This document shows, in pieces, positions 1 through 10,768 of a stretch of 64,000 nt of DNA. The position numbers and the translations under genes are program-made. Positions within the stretch are counted from its first letter, which is position 1; the number at the start of each line of letters is the position of its first letter. The DNA is taken from the NCBI RefSeq assembly GCF_028640845.1, contig NC_080543.1, forward strand, positions 12,058,858-12,122,857. The letters run 5' to 3'. Under the pieces are notes generated by a model that worked only from the letters and a program-made list of their open reading frames with translations, made no database searches and was not told where the DNA came from. The stretch comes from Ahaetulla prasina (lineage: Eukaryota; Chordata; Lepidosauria; Squamata; Colubridae).

Positions 1-206
1 AATTATGGGTACATGCAGTTATCTTCTAATGAAAAAGAGGTTTTTTTGGGAGGTGGCCTTCAAGTTAGGCTTGACCCCTGGGAATAATATGGATGAATCC
101 ATGTAACTTTCTGGGCAATATTTTCAGGAGTGGTTTGCCCTTGACTTCTTCAGAACAATTGACTGCAGCTGATAACAATTTTCAATGGCTTTTATACACA
201 CAATTA

Positions 207-561
207 TAGGGATGCGGTGGCTCAGTGGCTAAGATGCTGAGCCTGTCGATCGAGAGGTTCAGCAGTTCAGCGGTTCGAATCCCTAGTGCCGTGTAATGGG
301 GTGAGCTCCCATTACTTGTCCCAGCTTCTGCAAACCTAGCAGTTCGAAAGCAGGTAAAAAATGCAAGTAGAAAAATAGGGACCACCTTTGGTGGGAAGGG
401 AACAGCGTTCCATGCGCCTTTGGCATTGAGTCATGCCGGCCACATGACCACGGAGTCATCTTCGGACAGTGCTGGCTCTTCGGCTTTGAAACGGAGATGA
501 GCACCACCCCCTAGAGTCGGGAACGACTAGCAAGTATGTGCAAGGGGAACCTTCACCTTTG
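207..561 (+). mobile_element. Sauria SINE, full length
   Basis: A tRNA-like head carries an A-box region (TGGCTCAGTGG) and a B box (GGTTCGAATCC near 272). The tail ends in the AGGGGAAC-CTT type sequence shared with Bov-B LINEs. A 10-bp target duplication CACACAATTA flanks it at 197-206 and 562-571. Sauria SINEs are squamate retroposons that use the Bov-B machinery. Confidence 0.92.
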
Positions 562-571
562 CACACAATTA

Positions 572-1204
572 AGTGAATAGTTTAATATAAATAAAAAGAT
601 AAGTGGGATTGAACCTCCTATGTTTTTAACAGAATGTGAGGTAGATGCTCAGAGGCATTATTTTATAGGCATTCTTTGAAAAAAATCCAAGAAAGGCCAA
701 CAAACATAAAAAAAAGTCTTGCTGTTATGTGCTTTCACTGCCAAATCTTCAGGTGAAAATTGATGTGTTGGATTCAAACCAGTGCACAGAATGGCATTTG
801 CTTTCAACACCATTTTAGTGGTAAAATAAAGGACAATTTGTAACTCAGCAAAGTTATGAATCTGAATTTTCAACCTGCAATTATAAATTGAGCTGTACGC
901 CTGTACGCCCATGTTCTTCCTTAGATAGCTGCATTACTTTTCCTTCTGGGAACATCTCCAGTTTTCTTGATCTTCGGAATTTCCTGAGTCCAATATAATC
1001 CTATCTTGCAGCTCTTAAAGAGTCCCCAGAACTACATTATTGGGGGGTGACTGAAGGGAAATGCTGGGTTAGTTTGTTTTATCACAAGCCAAAAGCATCA
1101 GTGAATTGCGGTGGGCAACTTTGTTTTGCCAACAGTAATTTGTATGAATGGATGGGCCAAAATGAATGCACACACCTGTATATATACAGTACACTCATAC
1201 ACAC
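572..1204. other. Unassigned intronic sequence
   Basis: No recognisable repeat family, exon or structured motif is seen. The end is CA/TA-rich (about 1165-1205) and leads into the LTR. Short open frames here have no recognisable product. Confidence 0.5.
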
Positions 1205-1209
1205 ACATC

Positions 1210-1710
1210 TGTTGTGCCTCGCCTGCCCTGCTCTCCGCAGCTGGGCCCCTCCCCTCTCCTGTTATCTGAGCCAGAGGCTGATAGTGAAGAAGAATGGCCT
1301 GGCATGCCTCCAACCCCCAGCCCTGGCCCCATGCCCAGACAGACTGAGCAAATAAACCTCCCCCCCACAGCGTGTGAGCAAGAAGCCAGCCATGAGCTAG
1401 AATTGCCGGCAGCTGACAAAATGTGGACAGATCCCCGCTTCCGTAGAATGGAGAGGCGACGTCAGCAAAAGGAAGGGAGGGGCAGGCCTGGATAAGTGCT
1501 GAATCATGGAGCCACACCCCATGGCCTATATAAAGGACCTGCTTTTTGGCATTCCTTGAGTCAGGCATCTGATTACATCTTGCAACCATCTTGGATTCCT
1601 GCCTGCCCTGAGAACTTTGACAGGAATTTGGCAAAGCTGCAGAGGCTTCGTGGCCACGCTTGATACAGACTTCTCAGACCCGGCCGTCAGAAGAGGAGTG
1701 GGACACGACA
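1210..1710 (+). mobile_element. Solo LTR, family 1 subfamily A
   Basis: It begins TGTTGTG and ends CACGACA (inverted termini) and is flanked by a 5-bp TSD, ACATC, at 1205-1209 and 1711-1715. This fits a Ty3/gypsy-type LTR. A frame is open from LTR base 2 (Val-Val-Pro-Arg) to a stop after Gly-Arg-Pro-Gly near 1493. It is acidic in the middle and ends with the motif DPRFRRMERRRQQ. A TATATAAAGG promoter-like box follows at about 1527. No internal retroelement region is present. Confidence 0.85.
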
Positions 1711-1797
1711 ACATCTCTCTCTCTCTCTCTCTCTCTTGTGTGTCAGTCTAACTATTGTCTATCATTTATCATCTCTATCCATCCATCCATTCATCCA
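1711..1797. repeat. (CT)n and (ATCC)n simple repeats
   Basis: A CT run at about 1714-1737 and an ATCC run at about 1778-1797 lie between the LTR and the following MITE. Confidence 0.85.
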
Positions 1798-2096
1798 TTC
1801 AACATTTTTTACTACCGGTTCTGTGCGTGTGGCTTGGTGGGCGTGGCATGGCTTGATGGGCATGGCTTGATGGATGTGGAAGGGAAAGGATACTGTAAAA
1901 TCTCCATTCCCTCCCCACTCCAGGGGAAGGTTACTGCAAAATCCCCATTTCCTCCCGATCAGCTGGGACTCAGGAGGCAGAGAGTAGATGGGGGCGGGGT
2001 CAGTCAGAGGTGGTATTTACCGGTTCTCCGAACTACTCAAAATTTCTGCTACCAGTTTTCCAGAACTGGTCAGAACCTTCTGAATGCCACCTCTGC
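1798..2096 (+). mobile_element. MITE A (hAT-like, GTGGCTTGGTGGGCGTGGC family)
   Basis: It has the family core: the ACTACCGGTTCTGTG block, GTGGCTTGGTGGGCGTGGC, two repeats of the AAGGTTACTGCAAAATC type, and an end with GTCAGAACCTTCTGAAT and CCACCTCTG. The left terminus is lost in the microsatellite, so no TSD can be read here. Confidence 0.75.
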
Positions 2097-2179
2097 ATCC
2101 ATCCATCCATCCATCCATCCATCTATCCATCCATCCATCCATTGTCTATCATTTGTCATCTCTATCTATCATATCTATC
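2097..2179. repeat. (CATC)n/(CTAT)n simple repeat
   Basis: Tandem CATC units run from 2097 to about 2145 and grade into CTAT-like units. Confidence 0.85.
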
Positions 2180-2678
2180 TGTTCTGTCTCCGTCCTGACT
2201 CTGGAGTAACGAGCTGGCCTACAGCCAGTGGGTTCATGGCTCCTATCAGTCCTGGCCGAGAAAACACAGCTGCCTGCCAAAAAGTTCAAACAGATTAAGA
2301 CTTCAGTTCACTTCGACACGGTTCAGCTAATTTGCTTCCCGTGGAACTGAGAACAGTCCCAAAGCTCCTTATTAATCCTGTGGGGTGGGGCTCCTGCCCT
2401 ACCCTTCCCTTTGATGACGCCGCCTCTCTAATCTTCTGAAGCGCGGGTCGATCCAGGCTTGATTAGTATGATTATCAGCTGCGTCTGAAGGTGTAGCCTG
2501 AGGAAGGGGGGAATCAAGGGATGTCAGCCTCATTACGTCCTCCAACTGGCATGGTTCTGGCTCCTGGAGCTGGGCCAAAGGAATTGGTGCTTCTGAGGTA
2601 AGCCTTACTGGCCCTTCCCCCTCACTCTCGGAGTCACTTTCGGGCATGGGGCCAGGTTCGGGGACTGGAGCCACAACA
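2180..2678 (-). mobile_element. Solo LTR, family 1 subfamily B, antisense
   Basis: On the minus strand it starts TGTTGTG and ends CAGAACA. The flanks are CTATC/CCATC (4 of 5 bases match). The minus-strand frame is open from LTR base 2 (Val-Val-Ala-Pro) to a stop near 2399. It contains an acidic Ser/Glu stretch and ends WIDPRFRRLERRRHQREG, the same C-terminal motif as subfamily A. Confidence 0.82.
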
Positions 2679-2680
2679 CC

Positions 2681-2698
2681 ATCTATCTATCTATCTAC

Positions 2699-2747
<49 letters not shown>

Positions 2748-2748
2748 A
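2681..2748. repeat. (CTAT)n microsatellite
   Basis: About 16 tandem CTAT units directly adjoin the LTR; they are the reverse complement of the GATA class. Confidence 0.95.
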
Positions 2749-2769
2749 TCATATACTTAAGACCACATG

Positions 2770-3060
2770 ACATTCTATGGAAGCAAAATTGATGAAGAAG
2801 AGTAGGAAAAGCATTGATATCTTTGAACTTTGGTGTTGGAGAAGACTCTTGAGAATATCATGGACAATAAAGTAAGCCAACAGATGGATCCTTCAGCCAA
2901 TCAACCCAGAGTTCTCACCTGAGGCCCAAATGTCCAGGTTCAAATTATCTTACTTGAACACACACTATGCAAAGACCCAGCTCTCTGGAGAAGCCTACAA
3001 TGCTAGGAAAGGTGAAAAGAAAGAGAAGAGGATGACCAATAGCAAGGTGTAGGGACTCGG
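2770..3060 (+). mobile_element. Degenerate Bov-B-like LINE 3' fragment
   Basis: A decayed frame still spells the Bov-B end: an FELWCWRRLL-like block near 2827-2860, then a region matching the downstream LIKE...SLEK-type segment. It has many differences from the younger Bov-B copies in this window, so it is old. Confidence 0.6.
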
Positions 3061-3139
3061 TTACATATGGAGAAATTCTGGAAAACCTGAGAGGAAAGGC
3101 CAGAGATAGATTGTCACGGAGAAAACCTGCCTATGCGGT

Positions 3140-4090
3140 TACTAGGAGCTGAAAACTACTCAACAGAACATAATCAATATGATACCAAAAAGATGCCGAG
3201 ATCCTAGAAAGTGTGCAGAGACGAGCAACAAAGATGATAAGGGGACTGGAGACTAAATCATAGGATGCAGGGGTGAGATTCAAAAATTTTAGCAACCAGT
3301 TCTCTGCCTGGTTGCTGGGTGGCCGTGGCCATGGTGGGCATGGCCTACTTGGCCTCTTGCACCACAGCAAGGTGGGGGGAAAGCATTTTTGCCCTCCCTA
3401 GGCTCTGGGGGTTTCCCTCGAGCCTCTGGGAGGGCGAAAACGGCTTCCTCCATGCTCTGGAGGCCCTCTGGAGGCCGGAAACGGGCCCATTTCCAGATTT
3501 CCAGAACTTCACCCTCCCAGAGCCTCCATGTGGGCCCTGTACTTACCTGGCATCCAAAACGGGCCACGTTGAGACTCCTGGGAGGGGACGGATGGCTGGG
3601 GCCCGCCAGTCCTTGTAACTACCGCTTTGGCAAAACAGATGTAAAATTAGCATCCGGTTCGCCCGAACCATTCCGAAGCAGCTAAATCCTATCCCTGATA
3701 TGATGAACAGTTGAAGGAACTTGGTATGTCTAGCCTATTGAAGAGAGGGATTGGGGGGGACATGATAAGTGTCTCCCAGTACTTGAGGGGCAGTCACCGA
3801 GAAGAGTGGATTGATTTGCTCCCCAAAGCACCAGACGGGCAGACAAGAAATAACGGGTGGAAGCTTGTTAAAGAGAGATCCATCCTAGAAGTAAAGAGAT
3901 TTTTTTCTGACAGCGAGAACAATTAAGCAATGGACTAGCATGTCAACAGAGTTGTGGGTGCTCCATCATTGGAGGGTTTCAAAAATAGGCTGGACAACCA
4001 TTTGATTGGGACTCTGCAAGGTCTCCTGCCTTGTGCAGGGGGTTGTACTAGAAGAGCTCTGAGGTCCCCTCCATCACTATGATTCTAATC
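3140..4090 (+). mobile_element. CR1 LINE 3' end, interrupted by MITE D
   Basis: CR1 reverse-transcriptase tail sequence (GTGCAGAGACGAGCAACAAA) runs to 3267. It resumes at 3698 and continues to the typical CR1 end (CAGGGGGTTGTACTAGAAGA, about 4035). Only the C-terminal part is present and it has several disruptions. Confidence 0.85.
3268..3697 (+). mobile_element. MITE D (hAT-like)
   Basis: A 430-bp GC-rich element begins CAGGGGTGAGATTC and ends ATCCCTG. It is flanked by the 8-bp near-duplicate ATAGGATG/ATATGATG and sits inside CR1. The interior holds Gly/Pro-rich shadow frames of no significance. A related copy at 56553-57425 carries a TA-target insertion. Confidence 0.75.
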
Positions 4091-4990
4091 AATTAATCGA
4101 TTCTTTAAAAACTTTAAGTTTATCTGGCTGGTGACATTGTAACATTGTATGAGCAACGGGGGAAAAAAATCATTTATTTTGTTTTTCTGGAAGCTGAGAA
4201 AGTTAGGAGCTAAAATGCAAACAGAATTTTTCCACTCCTCCTCCCTCATTACATGTGTGAGAAAGCGAGAGGGATCAGAGAGAGAAAAATAGGGAGGGCG
4301 AGAGAATAGCAAAGCCATTTATTAAACAAGGGGCTGGGGAGGGGGGGGAGAAAGTGATGTTGCAAAACTATTTGGAAATACTAATTTGATCCTTTTTTGT
4401 GCCCTGAATCTTTCAGGACTGTTTATTGTGTCTTCTTTGGTCCAAGTTATCTTATCTTCTTTTTTGAAACTCGTGTCTGATTTGGTTGACTGATTTTATA
4501 ACTTGAAGTTTGCTGTAAATCAAAACCTTTTGCGATTCTTTGGGGGGTTAAAATATGAAAATGAGGTTTCATTTGTGAAATACGAAATTGAAAACATCTT
4601 CCTTTAAAAAAAAAAGAGTCCCATAAAAAGGGAAGCCATTATTTCTTACCAAAATTGACTAGTGGTTTGTTTCTCAACCTTATGTAGAGAGAGGTCCTCA
4701 TAAATTCTCCGTATTCAGGTTATGCCATTGACAGCTAGCTCAAGAAATAAATGAGATTTCCAAACATTCATTAGCTCATGAGTTGCAGCAACAGCACTGA
4801 TATAATGCCACTATACATGAGTTTCTGACTGAAAGCATCAAAAGTCCTTCTCTTCTTCCTTTTTAATATGGAAGGGAAACTGCAGTGAGCTGACAAATTG
4901 ATGCGAATGCTGCACATTCATTAAACCAAAGGGACAACATCCAAAATGAAAAATAAATCAGAATAAGGTGTAAAAATGATGTGCGCGCGA
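4091..4990. other. Unassigned A+T-rich intronic sequence
   Basis: Homopolymer runs are seen but no repeat family, exon or long frame is recognised. Confidence 0.5.
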
Positions 4991-5123
4991 GCAGATAGTA
5001 TATATGTAAGGCATGGATTCTGTCGCTGTAATTTATTTGTATTTATTTGTAAAGCCTTAGTAAGATCACATTTGTACTATACTACATTCAGTTCTGATCA
5101 CCACAACGTAAAAAAGATGTTGA

Positions 5124-5576
5124 TTACTAATAATACTGAAAGATTACTAATAGGACAATACTGGAAGAAAAAAGAAGTACCTACAATAGAAGAATGGATA
5201 TTGAAGGTTGCCAATTTGGCTGAGATGGCGAAGATATCAGCCTTTTTGAAAGACAATACGCAAGAAAGATATTTAAAGGAATGGAAAAAATGGATTGACT
5301 ATATTCAACGTAGATATCAGACTAAGAGTTATCAGACTGTTTTTGAATGATTATGATGTATTATTTTTGATTGTTTTTGGGGGAAGTTAGGAATTGATGA
5401 TTGTAGGGGTATAATTAAGTTGGGATGAAATTTTTTTAGCATATATTTGTTTTATTTTTAACTATACCTTGTGCTCGTTCCGGGAAGTCGGGGGGGAAGG
5501 GGGGTTGTGAAGGGAAGGGGGAGGGGAGGTGGGGGGAAGGGGGGGGAATTTTTCTGTAAAACTTTTTGAATAAAAA
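5124..5576 (+). mobile_element. L1 LINE, 5'-truncated 3' end
   Basis: The frame ends like L1 ORF2: an IEEWILKVANLAEMAK-type segment and stop near 5348, then a 3' UTR with a G-rich tract at about 5480-5550 and a poly-A tail. The 14-bp TSD AAAAAAGATGTTGA is present on both sides (5110-5123 and 5577-5590), placing the insertion in CR1 copy 1. Confidence 0.88.
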
Positions 5577-5688
5577 AAAAAAGATGTTGAGACTCTGGAA
5601 AGAGCGCAGAGAAGAGCAAAAAGAATGATTAGGGGGCTGAAGGCTAAAACATACGAAGAATGGTTGTAGGAATTAGGTATGTCTAGTC

Positions 5689-6202
5689 TAGTGGTGGTGA
5701 ACCTTTTACTCACAGTGCCCAACACGTGTGTGCCATCTGCGCTAACGCGTGGCTCCTCCCCTGGGCACTGCATGTGCAACCACACCATCTGTGCATGCAC
5801 CCGGCTTTTGCACGTGCACCCGTCCTCTGTGAGTGCAACCACACCATCTGCGCAAGCGCACAGGTTTTGTGCGGCTCCCCCATGCGCTGCGCATGCAATT
5901 GCACCATCTGCACAGGCGTGTGGATTTTGTACGTGCAATGCATGTGTGTGAATGCTGTCTGTGCAAGCATGTGCTGCACGTAAGTACTCCCACAAGCATG
6001 CGCAAACATGCCTGCAGACGCTGGAGAGCTCCAAAGACCAGCTGGGTCCCCTGAATTGCACGCATGTGCACTGGAGGCCCGAACACCAGCTGGGGCGCAC
6101 GCACATGCGCAGCTCCAGGTGAGTTGGGCGACAGCTTGCGTGGCTGGAAAGATGGCTTTGCGTGCCACCTCGGGCACGCATGCCATAGGCTCACCATCAC
6201 AG
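5689..6202 (+). mobile_element. MITE B (hAT-like, CpG/TGCGCA-rich)
   Basis: Inverted termini TAGTGGTGGTGAACC and GGCTCACCATCACAG bound a 514-bp element rich in CACACCATCTG/CGCATGTGC blocks. The TSD is GTCTAGTC/GTTTAGTC at 5681-5688 and 6203-6210 (7 of 8), inside CR1. Long frames on both strands are low-complexity His/Cys/Ala shadows. Confidence 0.85.
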
Positions 6203-6271
6203 GTTTAGTCTAATGAAAAGAAGGACGGAGGGAGACACTAAGGGGGTCAATCTATTTTCCAAAGCGCTAAA

Positions 6272-7077
6272 AGAAGGATCTTGACAGACTTGAACATTGG
6301 GCGCTATCTAACAAAATGAAATTCAACAGTGAAAAAAGTAAGGTTCTACGTTTAGGCAAAAAACACACACATATATGTGGTACCTTGCTCAATAGTAGTA
6401 CCTGTGAGAGGGATCTTGGAGTCCTAGTGGACAACCATTTAGATATGAGCCAGCAGTGTGCAGCAGCTGTTAAAAAAGCCAACACAGTTCTGGGCTGCAT
6501 AAACAGAGGGATAGAATCAAGATCATGTGAAGTGTTAATACCACTTTATAATGCCTTGGTAAGGCCACACTTGGAATGCTGCATCCAGTTTTGGTCGCCA
6601 CGATGTAAAAAAGATGTTGAGACTCTAGAAAGAGTGCAGAGAAGAGCAACAAAGATGATTAGGGGATTGGAGGCTAAAACTTATAAAGAACGGTTGCAGG
6701 AACTGGGTATGTCTAGTTTAATAAAAAGAAGGACTAGGGGAGACATGATAGCTGTGTTCCAATATCTCAGGGGCTGCCACAAAGACGAGAGAATCGGGCT
6801 GTTCTCCAAAGCACCTGAGGGTAGAACAAGAAGCAATGGGTGGAAACTGATCAAGAAAAGAAGCAACTTAGAACTAAGGAGAAATTTTCTGACAGTTAGA
6901 ACAATTAATAAATGGAACAACTTGCCTGCAGAAGTTGTGAATGCTCCAACACTGGAAATTTTTAAGAAAATGTTGGCTAACCATCTGTCTGAGATGGTGT
7001 AGGGTTTCCTGCCTGGGCAGGGGGTTGGACTAGAAGGCCTCCAAGGTCCCTTCCAACTCTGTTGTTATTATTATTAA
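6272..7077 (+). mobile_element. CR1 LINE (copy 2), nested in CR1 copy 1
   Basis: A 228-codon open frame (6316-7002) is the C-terminal part of CR1 reverse transcriptase ([18 protein letters not shown]-like [15 protein letters not shown]). It ends with the CR1 3' signature GTCCCTTCCAACTCTG and a TTATTA tail. It is 5'-truncated and cannot be autonomous. Confidence 0.93.
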
Positions 7078-7325
7078 AAGGCAAGATGAGAAACAATGAA
7101 CGGAAACTAACCAAGGAGAGAAGCAACCTAGAACTAAGGAGAAAATTCCCAATTATGAAAGCAATCAACCAATGGAACAGCTTGTCTTCAGATGTATATC
7201 TGATGGAGGCTTTTAAAAAGATATTGGACAACCTTTTGTCTGATATGGTATAGAGTCTCCAGCTCAAGCAGAGGGTTGGACTACAAGACCTTCAAGGTCC
7301 CTTCTAACTCTATTATTCTATGTTC

Positions 7326-7824
7326 TGTGCATTTGTATTTTGAAGCTTTGTAGATTTTTACAAATTTAGATGCTACTTATTCCCAAATGACTTTGGACAG
7401 TTTACAATATGTTAGCATCCTGTTTTATGTTGTGAGTCAGATGGAAATTTCATTATATATCAGGAATGAAGGATTTGTGGCTCCAGGACTACTGATTAAG
7501 TCCGCTTCAAAAAAATACAGATGCAATCTTTAGAACCTCTCCATAATTATATTTTTTTCGTGTGACAGAAGCAGAAAAGCATAAATCCATGGGGATAAAT
7601 TTTACTAATGTACTGAATTAATTAACTTTTAAGTTACATTTCATAGCACATTAAATTAAATCTGATGTTGTTTTCCTGAGCTTCTCCTGGCCTTCCTTTT
7701 GACTCTTATCATTTCTTTGTTCTGGACTTGTTCAATTCTTTTAACTTTGGATTTTTCTGGAATTGCCCCATTTCCATTCTAAATCCACTCTGCCCCTCTC
7801 CCCTGCATATTTTTTTTGCCGAGC
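7326..7824. other. Unassigned intronic sequence
   Basis: A+T-rich; no repeat family or exon recognised. Confidence 0.5.
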
Positions 7825-8182
7825 TATACAGTAGTCCTTAAATTATGACCAGAATTGGTGACAGATTTTCAATTGCTAGCAAGGTGAAGTGAATTATGCC
7901 TGATTTTGTGACATTTTTGTCATGGTTGCTAAACGAATCACAGCATTTGTTAAGCGAATCAGGTGTTCGTTACATGAATCTAGGCTCCCCTACTGACTTT
8001 GCTTCTTGGAAGCTGTCTGGAAAGATTGTAATCACATGATCTTAGGGCACGCCAACTGTCATAAATACAGATAGTCCTTGACTTACAACCATTCGTTTAG
8101 TTCAAACTTACAACAGCACTGAAAAATGTGATTTATTATAACAATGTTGTCTTAACAATCCCCAAATAAAGAAACTGAATAG
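7825..8182. mobile_element. MITE G (GTAGTCCTTGACTTACAACC family)
   Basis: It carries the family's inverted end motif GTAGTCCTT, AATCACAT-GA blocks, and the GTTAAGCGAATC repeats typical of this common amniote element. A second start (GATAGTCCTTGACTTACAAC) at about 8070 suggests two adjoining or rearranged copies. A Sauria SINE then follows. Confidence 0.65.
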
Positions 8183-8196
8183 TAACAGATGGGACT

Positions 8197-8559
8197 AAAG
8201 GTAAAGGTAAAGGTTCTCCTCGCACATATGTGCTAGTTGTTCCCAACTCTAGGGGGCGGTGCTCATCTCCGTTCCAAAGCCAAAGAGCCAGCACTGTCCA
8301 AAGACATCTCCGTGGACATGTGGCCAGCATGACTCAACGCCAAAGGCACACAGAACGCTGTTACCTTCCCATCAAAGGTGGTTCCTATTTTTTCTACTTG
8401 CATTTTTTACATTCTTTCGAACTGCTAGGTTGGCAGAAGCTGGGACATGTAACGGGAGCTCACCCCATTACATGGCAGCACTAGGGATTCGAACCGCTGA
8501 ACTGCTGAACCTCTCGATCGACAAGCTCAGCGTCTTAGCCACTAAGCCACCACGTCCCT
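8197..8559 (-). mobile_element. Sauria SINE, full length, antisense
   Basis: This is the reverse complement of the copy at 207-561, with its B box seen as GGATTCGAACC near 8485. The 14-bp TSD TAACAGATGGGACT is perfect at 8183-8196 and 8560-8573. Confidence 0.93.
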
Positions 8560-8573
8560 TAACAGATGGGACT

Positions 8574-9032
8574 GGATTGCAGCAAATCTGTGAAGGGTAT
8601 CTAATTACCGGTACTTTACACAAGGAAAGAAAGAACAATAGTAGTTGTGATGGGAACTCCAACAACATCTGCCTCGGGGCACTGTTTTCCTTATCTTAGA
8701 TTGGATGGTTTCAATAACTTAAGGCAAATTAAGAGGCATCTTTTAAAAATACCTCTTCAAAATAATGTAATATAATCCTTCAGTCTTATATAAATACATT
8801 TTAACAAAGCACACAGGATTACACCTACTTAAAGTGTTACCATATCCCTAAGTGAGTCATATAACCCACCAGTATCTTAATGACATCTAAATATATATAT
8901 AGAGAGAGAGTGTATCACAATGCCATGTCAACCAAAGTGCAGGGGTGTGTGTGTGTGTTTGTGCATCACATCAGACAAAACTTTATGGGAATAAGTGTGT
9001 GCTTTGCCTACATTCTGCTCATCTGTTTACAT
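8574..9032. other. Unassigned sequence with short TA and GT runs
   Basis: ATATATATA-GAGAGAG occurs at about 8890-8910 and a short GT run at about 8945-8962. Otherwise no recognisable family. Confidence 0.5.
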
Positions 9033-9545
9033 TGTAGGAATTTAGCACCCACCCCCCTCCTAGAAGAATGAAATATTTTAGAAAATATTTAAAAGGCAGA
9101 ATATATTTCCCTGGATGAGAAATGGAGAAACATGTTTTAAAGACAAAGCAACTCCCCCCACCTTTGTCAATGGGCCATTAAGGCCTGAGCCAGTCCATTG
9201 TCTACATGACAAAGATAGGATTAGCCCCTACCCATCTAGCAACAGAATCTTACCACATGGCAAGGCTCAAGCAAGCTTGAGAGACAACCTACAACATTAG
9301 CTAAGACCCCTAGACCACCTGGGAGTTTGACAACCAATCAGGATACTCTTCCTGTGCCCCAGAAAGTTCAAAGCTCAGAAAAAGCATAAAACCAGGGAGC
9401 ACACAGGATCTCAGCCCCTTTTCTGTTCAGGATCTCAAGCCATGTGATCCTGGCCACCATTAAACCATCTTTCCAAGCAGCCTCCATGTTTCCAGTGTCT
9501 TTGTCCCCACTTGGAACTGAACCCAGATGGATATTTCTTCCAACA
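9033..9545 (+). mobile_element. Solo LTR, family 2 (ERV-like, 4-bp TSD)
   Basis: It begins TGTAGGAATTTAGCACC and ends TTTCTTCCAACA, with TSD ACAT at 9029-9032 and 9546-9549. A GCATAAAACC box lies near 9384. Four other copies in the window share the ends. The 4-bp TSD fits an endogenous-retrovirus-type LTR. No internal genes are present. Confidence 0.82.
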
Positions 9546-9659
9546 ACATATTGTGTAAATTGTCGGTTTCTTACACACCTGGTCTGTCAGCTTAGCATTA
9601 ATTAGAAAAATAACCACTTATATGTAATTATTCAATAAGCTAGTAGAATCACTGGAAAA

Positions 9660-9950
9660 TCATGATCATGATCATGATCATGAATTATTGCAACCTGGCC
9701 ATCAAAACTATGCAATTATGGATGAAACATGTAGCAGGGATACCCACTGTCATTGGGGCATTTGGTATCATGTCCAAGAATTTTACAAAATACATCAAGA
9801 AATTGCAGCTTCCTGCAATAACACCAGCGGAACTGCAAAAAAAAAAACCTGTGCTACTTGGAACATTGTACATTTGAAGAGGATACTTGGTTGATACGTA
9901 GGATGCTGGCAGCAACCCATATCAACCCTCAGCATGCCAGTCAATGATAT
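9660..9950 (+). mobile_element. Non-LTR retrotransposon 3' fragment, possibly R4/Dong-like
   Basis: A short frame encodes the pattern GIPTVIGAFG...FTKYIKKL...LLGT...RILG with one stop, which resembles the extreme C-terminus of some site-specific LINE polymerases. A CATGAT repeat precedes it and (GGA)n follows. Family assignment is from memory and uncertain. Confidence 0.4.
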
Positions 9951-9969
9951 TTGTGATACATTTTTAAAG

Positions 9970-10035
9970 AAGGAGGAGGAGGAGGAGGAGGAGGAGGAAG
10001 AGGAGGAGGAGGAGAGGGAGGAGGAGGAGGGGGAG
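9970..10035. repeat. (GGA)n microsatellite
   Basis: Imperfect AGG units over about 65 bp, at the 3' side of the LINE fragment. Confidence 0.9.
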
Positions 10036-10289
10036 GTGGTAGTAGAATTCAGGGCAGATTGGCTGTGTATTTTCTTCCCTCTATTCTACAGAAAGCTGCT
10101 ATTTTCCTAGCCAGTTTTCAGATTTCTTTTCTCCCTGTTCAAAAGGCTTTCTGATTTATTTATCATTTTCTTACCTTGCTTGAGAATATCTTCTCTTGAA
10201 ATTCTCCGAGTGATGTTTTTTTTTTTTAATTTAGAGCACAGAAGGGGAGGGCAGTATGACTGTGGGACTTGTTGTCAGATGACAGATTT

Positions 10290-10445
10290 TAGGTAGTCCT
10301 TGACTTACAACCATTCCCACAACCACTTTTTGAAGTTTTTGAACAGCACTAAAAAGCAGTGACTTATAAATGGTCCCGATGCTTATCACTACCTCAGTAT
10401 CCCCGCGATCATGCGATCAAAATTTAGGCAATTGACGCTAGCATG
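10290..10445. mobile_element. MITE G fragment
   Basis: Contains AGGTAGTCCTTGACTTACAA and the ATCATGCGATCAAAATT block of the family. Confidence 0.7.
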
Positions 10446-10526
10446 TAATTGACAGAATAACAGAGTTGGAAGGGATGTGGGAGATCTTCTAGTCTAACCC
10501 TCTAACTCAGACAGGACACTCTATAC

Positions 10527-10656
10527 CAGGGGTGTCCAAACTTGGCAACTTTAAGACTTGCAGACTTCAGCTCCCAGCTTTGCTGACTGAGGAATTCTGG
10601 GAACTCCCAACTCCCAAGTCCACAAGTCTTAAAGTTGCCAAGTTTGGACGCCCCTG
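10527..10656. mobile_element. MITE E (palindromic hAT element, CAGGGGTCTCCAACC family)
   Basis: Foldback element with termini CAGGGGTGTCCAAACTTGG and CCAAGTTTGGACGCCCCTG. The 8-bp TSD CTCTATAC at 10519-10526 and 10657-10664 is perfect. Strand is arbitrary because it is a near-palindrome. Confidence 0.93.
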
Positions 10657-10768
10657 CTCTATACCATTTCAGACAAATGGTTGTCCAACCTGTTCATAAA
10701 AAGTGTTGGAACATTCACAACTTCTGGAGGCAAGTTGTTCCACTGATTAATTGTTCTCGCTGTCAGGA

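Larger units (their letters stand above)
5000..7325 (+). mobile_element. CR1 LINE (copy 1), broken three times
   Basis: Pieces at about 5000-5123, 5577-5688, 6203-6271 and 7078-7325 line up as one CR1 3' region. They are interrupted by L1, MITE B and a second CR1. The end has the CR1 signature CAGAGGGTTGGACTACAAGA and a final TTCTATG-type tail. Confidence 0.8.

Noticed and set aside
207..290. tRNA genes in SINE heads (also at 8480, 51143, 60240)
   Set aside because: A and B boxes are present but no tRNA cloverleaf can be formed. The sequences are SINE heads with retroposon tails and TSDs.
5462..6181. 239-codon His/Cys/Ala-rich minus-strand frame and its plus-strand partners
   Set aside because: They lie in MITE B with a TSD. 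The composition comes from CACACCATCTG/TGCGCA repeats.
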